64,000 bases of DNA from Fragilariopsis cylindrus CCMP1102 (lineage: Eukaryota; Bacillariophyta; Bacillariophyceae; Bacillariales; Bacillariaceae): the NCBI GenBank assembly GCA_900095095.1, contig FMBT01000504.1, forward strand, positions 1-64,000, read 5' to 3'. Below, one piece after another: positions 10,697 to 20,113 of this stretch. Both the position numbers and the translations under genes were made by a program. The notes under the pieces were generated by a model. It was not told the origin of the DNA. It saw only the letters and a list, made by a program, of their open reading frames with translations, and ran no database searches. Position 1 is the stretch's first letter, and the number at the start of each line of letters is the position of its first letter.

Positions 10697-10794
10697 CTCT
10701 ACGTAGGCTGCGTAAGGTTTTCCTTCACCTCCGATTGCATCAGCAAGCAACGCGTAATCAATGGCCAATGGCGTGAAATTTGTTGCATAAAAAT
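10697..10794 (-). pseudogene. orphan exon-like fragment
   Basis: On the minus strand this reads as about 32 residues of normal-looking protein containing PLAIDYALLADAIGGEGK and then PYAAYVE. It ends exactly at a consensus donor (GAG|GTAAGA) and begins after an AAAG that could be an acceptor. I found neither the preceding nor the following exon. It is either an isolated exon of an unrecognised gene or a decayed fragment. I do not recognise the family. Confidence 0.3.
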
Positions 10795-10816
10795 CTTTCA
10801 ATGGTATTTATTGACA

Positions 10817-11461
10817 ATGTGCGCTCAAGATGAGAATTGCGAAGGGTTGTATTACCATGATCAAGATGAGAAACTGGAAGGGTTGTATTACCGTACGAAG
10901 CATCAAGCCGAAACCGGTGGTATGTATTTAGAAGACACTATGAGATGTATCTTTGGTTGGAAAGGCGAAGGAGAAATAACTATTGGTGAATTCAAACATT
11001 TTATGTGGATTTCAGGACAGTGTGGGGATTTTTTCTGTGAAAATCATACTCCATTGTATTCAATAGACGAGAATTCAGGTGTTTACAATACCGTTCCGAA
11101 TGTGTCAGCAATCGATGGAGTCGATGTTGTTATTAGACCAATATGGTCTAGAGAAGACAAAGACTCGTATGGACAGATTTTAGATAAAATAGACGAGAAT
11201 CGTTTAAGGGAAGAGTTAGAACTGAATGAGAAACAGATTTCTAAAGATACAAAGAAATCAATAAAATATCTCGAAGACGACGACGACGAACAAAAAACAT
11301 GGCCAATGGCAAAGATACGTTCCATTCCTACAGAAATACTTTTCAGATCTAGTGACGAAAAAAAACAAGTAGCAGTAGTAGAAAACCAAGTACACATAGC
11401 AGTGGTGGAAAAACAAGGACACGCCGTCAAAAGTTTACTTATGACAGGAAAACTAGAGTGA
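10817..11461 (+). CDS. hypothetical protein with duplicated EGLYY motif
   Basis: I do not recognise this protein. The first ATG is at 10817, giving 214 aa; the frame is open to a TTG at 10811, so an upstream exon is possible. The N-terminus carries a short internal duplication, CEGLYYHDQDE then LEGLYYR, visible as a near-repeat in the DNA. The middle (MRCIFGWKGEGEITIGEF) looks like a compact globular segment. A charged, probably helical stretch (NRLREELELNEKQISKD) follows, then a second repeat near the C-terminus (VAVVENQVHIAVVEKQGH). There is no signal peptide or membrane segment. Codon use looks like its neighbours. Gene likely, function unknown. Confidence 0.55.
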   Translation: MCAQDENCEGLYYHDQDEKLEGLYYRTKHQAETGGMYLEDTMRCIFGWKGEGEITIGEFKHFMWISGQCGDFFCENHTPLYSIDENSGVYNTVPNVSAIDGVDVVIRPIWSREDKDSYGQILDKIDENRLREELELNEKQISKDTKKSIKYLEDDDDEQKTWPMAKIRSIPTEILFRSSDEKKQVAVVENQVHIAVVEKQGHAVKSLLMTGKLE

Positions 11462-12109
11462 GAAACACTACGGCACAGTACGTACGGTGTGTGAGCGAAT
11501 GATCGGATACGCATTTATGCTATATACAGTACTATGTAACAGATATAAAAAATGAAAACGATAAATAGGGTACCAATTTATATCGTAGTCCTATTATATT
11601 ATATTTTATTATAACATATAATCTTGTTTCGAATGAACTCCATTACTACTATGTCACTGCAGTAGCTGTTGTCAGCCTCGCTAACGTCATCAATGTCTAT
11701 TATTTCCTCTTCTCTTTGCTACTCAAACACATGCTAGTCTAGAATTATTGCCATTGTTCGTCTTGTGTCGTCCTAGTTGTAATTTTAGTTAGATACGAAA
11801 AAGGACAGAACGGACTGTATGGAAGTGAAATGAGAATAGTAAATAGTTTAATGGGGGCACGAAAGCAAAATACGAAAATGCACAAAAAGAGAGAATAGTC
11901 GCGTTCGTTTTGACATCCTCATTACTGTTCGACATATCGTATGGTAAGTACTTGATAAAGGCTGGAGGTGAGACGAAAAACAATGAAATGTAAAAAATAT
12001 CTCTATCATTATATATATTCAAACGATAGGATAGTCATACGGTATACGAGTAGTATACTGTATCGTTTGTGCATGTATTTTGTTGATGATGCTAATAGTA
12101 ATGGGTAAA
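11462..12109. other. intergenic spacer, nothing recognised
   Basis: AT-rich sequence. A minus-strand open frame at 11789-12022 lacks motifs and is not called. The spacer ends at the leucine-rich family relic. Confidence 0.4.
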
Positions 12110-12475
12110 ATTCATATTTAATAATTCTAAATTGCGAGGTCGTTCCAATCGTTCAAATGATGTATCATCACACACTACAGTAAACGTTTGTAATTCAATT
12201 CAATAATTCAGATCACTTCGAAACCATCGTAAGGTTGAAGGAGCATTACGAACAAATTTGATCAATGCATTTGATTGTCATCGTCACGCCAATCGGAATG
12301 ATATCTCATATATCCGAATGGAAACACGTCCGAGAGATTTGCATCAATGATGGAATACAAACGTCTTCTGATGATTATTCAAGTCGGCAAATTTATATTC
12401 ATCTTCATTGACGATGAACCCTGGTAAGAAGTAGCAGCGTGATGCTTCAAAGGAGAACTACAATATGCAGATAAT
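12110..12475 (-). pseudogene. relic of a leucine-rich (RNI-like) family
   Basis: Minus-strand pieces in different frames match the copy at 15334-16541. DLNNHQKTFVFHH followed after a stop by CKSLGRVSIR corresponds to NHFIFHDCCRTLERVSIR. ALIKFVRNAPSTLRWFRSDL corresponds to ALIKFVRS and LRWFRSDL. SFERLERPRNLELLN corresponds to VLQRERPGVEFLN. At least one in-frame stop replaces the second residue of the HCC/DCC pair, a stop follows RSDLNY, and two or more frame changes separate the pieces. Only the C-terminal third of the family is present. It is on the opposite strand to the other copy and 3 kb away, with an intact gene between. Confidence 0.72.
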
Positions 12476-12815
12476 TAGACGTTGCTTTGCACTAACTACA
12501 TTGCTTATGCATTACTAGAAAAGTCAAATACTTTCTCATCGGGCAGGTCTCTCGATGCTGGATACGTTGGCTTGACCAATAGTTTTAGAGAGGTCATTCA
12601 CATGCTCGCCATTTGCACTATTTGTGTATGACTCAATACGGTGGCTTTACTACTACTACTACCCCCCCCCCCACTTCCAATTACAGCACGTCTCTTATAT
12701 ACAACTGACTCTTCCCTTTAGACTGGTTGTCACATATCGAAATTACAGCTGTTAAAATAGCCCCGCGCCGTCATCGAGATCTGCCGACCGTTCACGATAA
12801 CTCCACATTCCCTGT
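12476..12815. other. spacer with a C11 run
   Basis: No gene was seen. It contains a run of 11 C at 12662-12672 preceded by ACT repeats. The further 5' part of the relic may be present but is not recognisable. Confidence 0.4.
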
Positions 12816-14201
12816 TCATCGCCCATTACTCCTGTTTCCCCCACTGCTAGCTTTAACTTCTTTTTTGATACTATCCCGAATCTCCCCTCTTAACATATCT
12901 CGATGATCTTGTAGTTGAGTTTTGAAAAAATCCATTGTTTGACTTATTCTTTGTGTCTGTTCCTGCATAATTTTGAAAGACAAAAGAAGAGATTCAGATT
13001 TCACTACGCTTCGTCGAATCTTCTTACAGGGTCTTTTACTAGTAGCAGTAGCACTAGCACTAGCACTAGCAGAGATTGCTTCTTCGTCGTCAACACGATT
13101 TCTGTTCGATGTAATGCTGGCCGTTACGGACGAACGTCGTCGTTTTGCACTTTGATCACATTGATTCAATTTGGATGCCTTCGAGTTTGGCTTATCATCA
13201 TTCGAGTTAAAATATTTTTCGGACTTGCGCCTAAGTTCGGTGACTGTTTGGGGATTCATGCGGACATGTTTCTCTATTATACTGAGACACTTTTTTATAT
13301 TTTTTGTCAAAGATCGACTGATTTCATGCGTCTTCCTCAAAATTTGCAATGTTGCAAATGCTCTGGCTACAAATATTATACATTTGTAACAACATATCTT
13401 GGTCGTCTCTGGTATATCAAAGAAGAATGCCCTTTCTTTTTCATTCGATGATAGATTAGGATACTCGTATGTTAAGTTATACGTGTAGATTGCTTCTAGT
13501 ACAAGATCAACACAGTCTAGATTCTTGACGATTGCTTGCAACGAGGTAACGTTAGCCTCAGTAAATAATTGTTCCTGTAGGCATAACAGTAATTGCTTTC
13601 TGGGTATCCAACCAAAGTTGTTGCCTCTGATTTTACCCTCCCTCCAGCTCGTACTGAAGACCATTCCTGATTTTATTATTTCCAAACGAGTCTTGAATAG
13701 AGCTCGTGCTAATGTATCTCCAAAGAAATTTTCCATCTTTGGATTCATAATAATTATTATATGATCAGATGATATATCGTCGTCATCATGTGATGGAACC
13801 GCACGATTTGTAGTAGGTTTCATTATGTTTTTCAATTCGTCAAAGTAATATTCACCTATTTCGGCGCATGCTCCATTTTCGTATGGAGATTTTACGATTT
13901 CAGACATGACGACAACCACTGATTCTTCGTTATTCTCTTCCAGTCCAAAAGTACTTTCCTTTGTTGCAGCGGTATTACTATTATTACTACTAGTAGTACT
14001 GTTATTATTATCCCCCCCGTCGCTGCTCTCGTCAGAAATAATTAGTCCCATCTTATTATGTTGTACCGTCGATGGAATTATTGCAAGGTCGTTGCCAAGA
14101 GCAGTGATAACAATATCAGTAACAGCAGTAACAGCAGTAATATCCATTTTATTCTTGATCTGTTCGTCGTTACCTATTGGGCACTCTCCGCCATTATCCA
14201 T
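12816..14201 (-). CDS. hypothetical nuclear-type protein with coiled coil
   Basis: Intronless, 461 aa from the ATG at 14201 (a GTG precedes it). I do not recognise the family. The N-terminus is Val/Thr- and Asn-rich. A globular middle runs from about KMENFFGDTLARALFKTRLE through WREGKIRGNNFGWIPRKQ to a Cys-containing hydrophobic stretch KICCYKCIIFVARAFATL. A helical region with SRSLTKNIKKCLSIIEKH follows. Near the C-terminus there is a basic cluster KRPCKKIRRS, a plausible nuclear signal, then an amphipathic helix region (MQEQTQRISQTMDFFKTQLQ) resembling the C-terminal coiled coil of many nuclear proteins. Antisense frames on the plus strand are shadows. Likely a real gene because the complexity of the middle is normal. 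Confidence 0.72.
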   Translation of the reverse strand: MDNGGECPIGNDEQIKNKMDITAVTAVTDIVITALGNDLAIIPSTVQHNKMGLIISDESSDGGDNNNSTTSSNNSNTAATKESTFGLEENNEESVVVVMSEIVKSPYENGACAEIGEYYFDELKNIMKPTTNRAVPSHDDDDISSDHIIIIMNPKMENFFGDTLARALFKTRLEIIKSGMVFSTSWREGKIRGNNFGWIPRKQLLLCLQEQLFTEANVTSLQAIVKNLDCVDLVLEAIYTYNLTYEYPNLSSNEKERAFFFDIPETTKICCYKCIIFVARAFATLQILRKTHEISRSLTKNIKKCLSIIEKHVRMNPQTVTELRRKSEKYFNSNDDKPNSKASKLNQCDQSAKRRRSSVTASITSNRNRVDDEEAISASASASATATSKRPCKKIRRSVVKSESLLLSFKIMQEQTQRISQTMDFFKTQLQDHRDMLRGEIRDSIKKEVKASSGGNRSNGR

Positions 14202-15333
14202 CACTAATTTGTTTTTCGTCGATCGAAAGATACGGAAGGTGATGATTGAAATTTGACGGTTGATTGATTTGCGGGAGGATCATTGAGGAGATAATAAAAC
14301 AAAAGTAGAACGTACGAATAAAAAATGAGTAAACGCACGGTCGATTAATAGACGATACTATATTAAACATGAAGCAAAGGAGGAGACGTTTTCGTCGACG
14401 AGATAATAACCCAATTTTGTACAATCCTACAATTACTACTAAAGTACTTACCACTTTCTCCATTTCTTCCCCCTACCGATGCCAATGATGGCAGTTGTGC
14501 GGACTGTGCGGTAATAGTATCCATAATTGTTGCGTCGATCGAATGATAACGGCGTTATCTAATCTTAATACTTAGTTATTCGACGCAACCGTTTCGTAAC
14601 GGTGATGGGCAAGGGAAGGTAGTGATGGATAAAAACAACCCGAAGATGTGATAATAATGATGATCTCTACCTTGTTTTTTTTTTCCTGTGAATGTTCGAG
14701 CAAACTCTATCTCAACGAACAAGTATCTGTCTTCTAATACAGAGTTCTGAAAAACAGCGTCGCAGCTTTCGTTGATAATAATAACTATTATCGGGTCAAT
14801 ATTGTTCAGAAGAAATACGCATACTTATTGAGTGTACAAAAACATCCATTCGTACCGCAACTACGTCGCCCGATTTAAGTTTGATGGCTAGTGAATATAC
14901 TAATCACCTTATTTTATTTAGCACTGTTAAAAAATACTATTTTTTTACTATCCTGACCGGCATCCTCTTTGTTTTTTGTTTTTTACCATACCGATTAGAC
15001 ATGTTTTAGCCCTTTTTTTGTTGGATGCATTTTTGCTCTTGTTTGAAAAATGAAAAAATATAAGATGTTTTGACCACCGTGGACGATTTGAAATTTTCCC
15101 TGAAAACCTGAACAATTACATAGAAGTCAAGTCTCAAGTCAATGAGAAGGAGATGCCATCGATTTCTTTAGATACTATTACCTGCTATCCTCCCTGGGAG
15201 CGTGTTGAGCGTAGTGTACAGCACGAGTGATTTCCACCTCTAGAGTCAGAAAGAATTTAATAGATCAGTTTATTATCTATCTGTCTATCCCTATTCTGAT
15301 TTTCGATTCGATTCTTCATCACGCTTCACAACA
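14202..15333. other. 1.1-kb spacer with an inverted repeat
   Basis: No gene was recognised. It holds the probable promoter of the minus-strand gene, a hairpin at 14529-14589 and AT-rich sequence with T-runs near 14670 and 14940-15020. TCA/TCG triplets start just before 15334 and belong to the pseudogene. Confidence 0.45.
14529..14589. repeat. inverted repeat with nested palindrome
   Basis: The 10-bp arms GTTGCGTCGA (14529-14538) and TCGACGCAAC (14580-14589) are perfectly complementary. Inside the loop GATAACG (14545-14551) and CGTTATC (14553-14559) form a second, tight palindrome. Confidence 0.6.
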
Positions 15334-16541
15334 ATGTTTTCGTCATCATGGTCATCATCGTCATCATCGTCAACATCGTCATCATGGTCATCATCATCGT
15401 CATCATCGTCGTCATTGTCATCATCGTCATCATCGTCATCATCGTCATCATCGTCATCTCAGCCAACTGTGAGTAAAATTAGAGTTGGAAGCGATGACAA
15501 CAAACGCTCCATGCTTTCGACTCCAGCTACCACTTGGGGTAGTAGTAGTAGTAGTAATAGAAAAACAAAGACAATTGCAAAATTCTTTTCATCGTCAGAA
15601 TTTTCATTATTGATTTCTTTACCAGCTCCTCTCGGTGTTCATAATTTAAATTATTTAGGATTACCAACTCCACTCCGCCGTGTTTATATTATTAGTTATT
15701 TAGGACAGACACAAGAAGAACTTAATAATTTGACACTTGTTTCGAAACAAGTTTGTGAGGATCGTAAACGACCAGGTATAGAATGATTTTTTCCTCCTAC
15801 TATTGATATCAGACCCCGCCAGGAAGGTTATGATTTAATTCGGGCTCGGTTACTAAACAATGTGATGAAGAACAAATTACAATTTTATCGTCATATGAAA
15901 ATAAATGATACACAGATTTTATGTTACAAAAAGAAGTAGCACACAATATTATGACGAAGTACAAGAGATCGCAAGAGGCATTCAAATGGATGATATTTCA
16001 TCTTTAGATATTTCCTCCTCGTTGCCATACAATGATCTTTACAATTTTTCTCCAAAGACGTTCTAGAAGATATTTTCTGATTTACGTGAAATCGATCTTT
16101 CAAGTACAATCTTGCCTATAACGGAGCCCTTAAGAGTTCTTCATTGAACTGTTTTATTTTGGAAATAGTGTCGTGGAATGATAAGATTGATTGTGCTTCG
16201 ACAATCTACATGAGTGGCACCGACATACGTGCTTCCCGTAATCTAAATGAGATTCATATGAATGATTCTGATTTCGAATGCTCATTTAAACAACATATGT
16301 CAAACTTATACAATCACGCTTTTAACAATCACTTCATCTTCCATGATTGCTGCAGGACTCTTGAACGTGTTTCAATTCGCAACGGAAGTTGGTCCAGGAG
16401 TATGGATATAATTGTTCCAAAGAACGCATTAATCAAATTTGTTCGTAGCGTTTATCTCTACGTTGGTTCAGAAGTGATTTAACTCAAGAAAATAGTAATG
16501 TGCTTCAAAGGGAACGACCCGGAGTCGAATTTTTGAATTAA
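15334..16541 (+). pseudogene. broken leucine-rich (RNI-like) family gene
   Basis: The ATG at 15334 opens a Ser tract encoded by TCA/TCG repeats, then RRVYIISYLGQTQEELNNL and VSKQVCEDRKRPGIE, which looks like an F-box-type helix region. A TGA at 15784-15786 interrupts it, most simply a Trp codon change. The same frame continues as FFPPTIDIRPRQEGYDL and MKNKLQFYRHMKINDT to a stop near 15939. It then changes frame to YDEVQEIARGIQMDDISSLD, meets another stop at about 16063, continues with SDLREIDLSSTILP, changes frame again near 16145 (WNDKIDCASTIY, LERVSIRNGSWSR, ALIKFVRS) and once more near 16455 (LRWFRSDLTQEN, LQRERPGVEFLN). That is about two premature stops and three frame changes, so it is a pseudogene unless the assembly is poor. 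Confidence 0.8.
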
Positions 16542-16970
16542 AATACATAATTGAGATTTCTACTTTGAAGCGGTTGGTCATGACGATGATATTGATAACC
16601 GATCGATCAATGAAATTTCCTAAGAAGGAAAATAGTGAGTAAACCAATGGAAAAACATTTTAAGAAAAGCAACTGTAGAAAATTCACCAATAGTGAAGGT
16701 GCCACTTATTGGTAGTGGGACGGTGGGACGGTGACACCTAGTAAGAAAGGATATATATTTTAAGAAAAGAATCATAAAATCTAATAGAATCGATTATATT
16801 AAAAGCTATCAAATAAATCTATAGACAAGAATATGTCTTTTACAGCTGATACTTTCAATACTAGCTTATTCTTGCTTGATTTAATGATACTTTCAAAGAT
16901 TTCCACTAAGAAACTGCCTTGTTTCTTTCGTCATTACTTCTATGCTTGTAGGATAAATACATAGACGACC

Positions 16971-17004
<34 letters not shown>

Positions 17005-17131
17005 AAATACAAAAATAGTAACAAATCGAGAAAGCAAAATCAATTAAGACAATTTTAACACCATCATCGCATCGTTGACTAGCTATATTATTCTTGTGTA
17101 TATTATTCTACTAGTATTATGCTCTGTCCTT
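16542..17131. other. spacer with a GAC microsatellite
   Basis: No gene was seen. A pure GAC/CGA tract occupies about 16972-17003. Near 16700 the word GGTGGGACGGTG recurs twice in quick succession. Confidence 0.45.
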
Positions 17132-17734
17132 TTAAAATCCAGCTGCTGCATAACCCTCCTCGTTATCACCACCACCACCACCATTATTGACAGCGGATGT
17201 ATAAGCTTTTTCTTCTTCCTCTTCCGGTTCTTGTTGTTTCTTTTTTCCAATTAAATAGGATGGTTTACCACCACCCGAAGGTTTCTTTGTAGGTGCTGGT
17301 GTTGGTTTGACGTCTTCTTCTTCTTCTTCCTTCTCTGCGTCATCTTCAGCTTCGTCGTCTTCGTCGTCGTCTTTCTTTGAAGTCAAATATGATGGTTTTC
17401 CTTGTGGTGGTTTATTATTACTTGATGACGACGAGTCTTCTTCTACGTCTTCTTCTTCTCCATCCTCTCCTGCACCTGCACCTGCTGTTTGATCATAATC
17501 ATCCACATATTTATCTAATTGTGGTTTTAACATACCAACCGCTTGTGCTTTATATTGTTCTGCTTTTGTTAATTCTTTGCCGCCATTGCCTTCATTCTCT
17601 TGTTCCTTTTCTGCCTCCTTATCGACTTGTGTTTTTACAAAATCTAATGCTTGATGTTTAAATCCTTCCACTTGATCCGGATTTTTTTCAATATAATCTT
17701 CTGCCTGATCTTTCAGTTTATTAAAAAAATTCAT
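17132..17734 (-). CDS. hypothetical acidic protein with GKPSYL repeats
   Basis: Intronless, 200 aa, ATG at 17734. The first 85 residues look like charged amphipathic helices (MNFFNKLKDQAEDYIEKNP, then FKHQALDFVKTQVDKEAEKE). The rest is very acidic with Glu, Asp and Ser runs and two spaced copies of a short motif, GKPSYLTSKK and GKPSYLIGKK, which may be a linear binding motif. There are no membrane or signal segments. The helical front resembles late-embryogenesis-type or antitoxin-like small helical proteins only in composition. Function unknown. Start choice is good because MNFFNKLKDQ is the first ATG and is followed at once by regular coding sequence. Confidence 0.68.
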   Translation of the reverse strand: MNFFNKLKDQAEDYIEKNPDQVEGFKHQALDFVKTQVDKEAEKEQENEGNGGKELTKAEQYKAQAVGMLKPQLDKYVDDYDQTAGAGAGEDGEEEDVEEDSSSSSNNKPPQGKPSYLTSKKDDDEDDEAEDDAEKEEEEEDVKPTPAPTKKPSGGGKPSYLIGKKKQQEPEEEEEKAYTSAVNNGGGGGDNEEGYAAAGF

Positions 17735-18360
17735 GATGATGATTGTTGATATAATATATAGATGATAAGCGATAGATTGGTATTCGAGTTGATTAGGTCC
17801 TAGTATTCTGATGATTGTATGTTGTGGGCGGTATGGTGTGTTCTCTGTGTTTGTGTCTGCGGTTGCTGTTGCGGTTGTGTTCTGTTACAAGTTTACAGTT
17901 TAGTACAGGAATGTCGATAGTCGATCGGCAAAAAAGAACTCTTGTTAAGTACTAGTATCTTTTCGCTGGACCAGTCAGACAGCACAGTGTGGGGGACTGG
18001 AAAAATTATGACTTTTCTTCTATTTTTTTTTTTAAATTCTCAATACAGTAGTATGATCATGCGTCACGTGATTGTTCACACCAACCATGCATGAAATCAA
18101 TCTTGCGCAAATCAATCTTGTGCTTTGTGATGTGTGGGAAGAAAGATTGAAATCGAACGATCACAACAACAGAATTGATTTTTGTGAGTGAATACAAATT
18201 AATTGAAAAAGCAAGCAAGAACAACAGATTGAAAACTAAGATTAAAATATTCTTCGAGCAAGACTATTTATTTGTACCACAGTTCAAGTTTTAAGCAGTC
18301 TAGTTCTTCGAGAGTGATTGAGTGTGCCAGCCATCTAATCCGTCCATATAAAAGAAAAAA
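17735..18360. other. divergent promoter region
   Basis: This lies between two divergent genes. It is AT-rich with GTTGCGGTTGTG-type repeats near 17850-17880 and CAAATCAATCTTG repeated at about 18095-18120. No gene was seen. Confidence 0.45.
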
Positions 18361-19095
18361 ATGAAAGAAAAAATGAGCATGATAATGAACGTCGGAATAG
18401 TAAGCCGCAAATTTGTAGGCGGAGGAGTGACAAGTAACGCATCGTCGTCGTCATCATCATCATCATCATCATCGAGACTACGCATGTTATCATCATTATC
18501 TCGTTCATCGTTGTCGACGTCTTTGTCATCGCTATCAACGACTATCAGTAATCGTACATTTACTAGTACTACTACTACTACGATACAAAAAATGCCATCG
18601 TCGCCAATAAGAAGAAGAATGGTACAGTATCCATACAATAATTTAACAACTATGAATATGAATATGAATATGAATATGAATACAACTATAACAAAACGAT
18701 GGCATGGTGGAGCACATATTGATCATGATCATGCAGAATGTGTTCATATATCATTTGTATTAGGTGATTCCACTAAAAAAATTGTGGATGCCTATGTGGG
18801 TGAAAGTCTGTTACAAGTTGCACAACGGAATGATATTGAATTAGAGGGTGCCTGTGAGGGTGTCTGTGCCTGTTCCACCTGTCATATTATCTTCTCATCC
18901 TATGACTTGTATGATTCATTAGAAGAACCATCGGAAGATGAAGAAGATATGTTAGATATGGCATTTGGATTAACAGAAACAAGTCGATTAGGTTGTCAAG
19001 TTCTTGTAGATTCGAAGATGGATGGAATTGATATTGAAGTACCAAAAGCAACACGTAATTTTTATGTGGATGGGCATGTACCAAAACCACATTAA
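18361..19095 (+). CDS. mitochondrial-type [2Fe-2S] ferredoxin (adrenodoxin/YAH1-like)
   Basis: Intronless, 244 aa. The core begins near residue 130 with HISFVLGDSTKKIVDAYVGE, then LEGACEGVCACSTCHIIF, giving the C-x5-C-x2-C cluster motif, and RLGCQVLVD supplies the fourth Cys. EPSEDEEDMLDMAFGLTETS is the typical acidic partner-binding stretch of adrenodoxin-type ferredoxins. The C-terminal VPKATRNFYVDGHVPKPH also fits the family. In eukaryotes these proteins pass electrons for iron-sulfur cluster assembly in mitochondria. The N-terminus (MKEKMSMIMNVGIVSRKFV, then Ser/Arg/Leu-rich and MN repeats) is long, and fits a basic mitochondrial presequence extended by low complexity. All four cluster ligands are present, so it looks functional. 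Confidence 0.93.
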   Translation: MKEKMSMIMNVGIVSRKFVGGGVTSNASSSSSSSSSSSRLRMLSSLSRSSLSTSLSSLSTTISNRTFTSTTTTTIQKMPSSPIRRRMVQYPYNNLTTMNMNMNMNMNTTITKRWHGGAHIDHDHAECVHISFVLGDSTKKIVDAYVGESLLQVAQRNDIELEGACEGVCACSTCHIIFSSYDLYDSLEEPSEDEEDMLDMAFGLTETSRLGCQVLVDSKMDGIDIEVPKATRNFYVDGHVPKPH

Positions 19096-20113
19096 TTTTT
19101 TTTTGATATGCATTGAATTAAAAAAGAGAAAAAAGAATCTAAAAGAAAAATCCATAGAGGAAAAAAAAAAGGATAGCCGAAATCATCACAAAGTAATGCA
19201 ATGCAATGCAATGCAATGCAATGAGAGAGAATGAGGAATTATCAAACTATCTTATACGGTATGAATAAGAATAGAAAGGAGTTGACAACATGAAGTAACA
19301 ATGATTAAAAAAACTTATACCTTCTTTGTTGCTTATGATGGCGTCAGCGTCAGCGTCAGCTGACACAATAACGATAACGATAATAATAGTAAATCTTACC
19401 TCCCATAGAATCAAATTGATTTCTTCTTCTTATTTCTACTAAGAAAGAGAAAAAGTTTTTGTAGATTAAGGTGCTGATAGGTAGGTGGTTTTTTGTTTAT
19501 TTATTTTTGGAAGGAACATTGGATCGTCTCAGCCATTTGATACTATTATTATTATTATCATTTCAAACTTTATTACATCCAAGCTATTACTAATTGATTT
19601 GATTTGCCCATCCATAATATGTAATGTAACGTATGTAACGTATGTATGTATGTATGTATGTATGTATGTATGTTTGACAACACTTGTTTCCATTTCGTTT
19701 CGTGTGGCAGTTACTAGAAAAATATATTTAGGTAAACAACAAGGCTACGGTAGTAGAATAAAGTCGATCTATGAGTCATATGCATGGGCAACATATGTAG
19801 TAGGACACTGCTATTGAATATAGCTTAGTACTGATTTATATAGATTAGCTATACTAGCGTAGCTACATAATAAAAAAAATGCAGTCTTTATTTATTTTTT
19901 GACGATCCTGTATACGGTATAGAATAATCAGGTACTGAACGAACGCAAGTAAAAAGACATGATTTTGAGAAGAAAAAGATCTTGTATTTTATTATCATTT
20001 TAGCTTTAGTTCATCTCAATTTCAATTTCAATTACAATGTATTATTATATTATACCTGGTACGTTTTATCAGTTTTGTTTTGTTCTCTTTTTTTCCATTT
20101 TCAAATATCACTA
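19096..20113. other. 1-kb spacer with microsatellites
   Basis: No gene was recognised. It contains a TGCAA repeat at about 19194-19222, CGTCAG repeats near 19342, and a TATG repeat at about 19641-19672. Open frames here are translations of repeats or AT-rich DNA. Confidence 0.5.

Larger units (their letters stand above)
8675..10816. other. 2.1-kb gene-poor spacer
   Basis: I found no convincing gene on either strand apart from an orphan exon-like stretch at its end (listed). It is rich in TACTAGTA-type palindromic words, in CACA/ACAACA tracts around 9440-9490, and has a 14-bp tandem repeat at 10087-10171. The first few hundred bases should include the Myb promoter. Confidence 0.5.

Noticed and set aside
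11789-12022. 77-codon minus-strand ORF between two gene regions
   Set aside because: No motif and composition typical of AT-rich spacer.
12915-13451. 178-codon plus-strand ORF opposite the 461-aa gene
   Set aside because: A shadow of the minus-strand gene; no domain and poor composition.
15227-15472. 81-codon His/Arg-rich ORF
   Set aside because: Out-of-frame reading of the TCA/TCG tract of the pseudogene.
16144-16482. 112-codon ORF as a separate gene
   Set aside because: It is the C-terminal part of the leucine-rich pseudogene in another frame.
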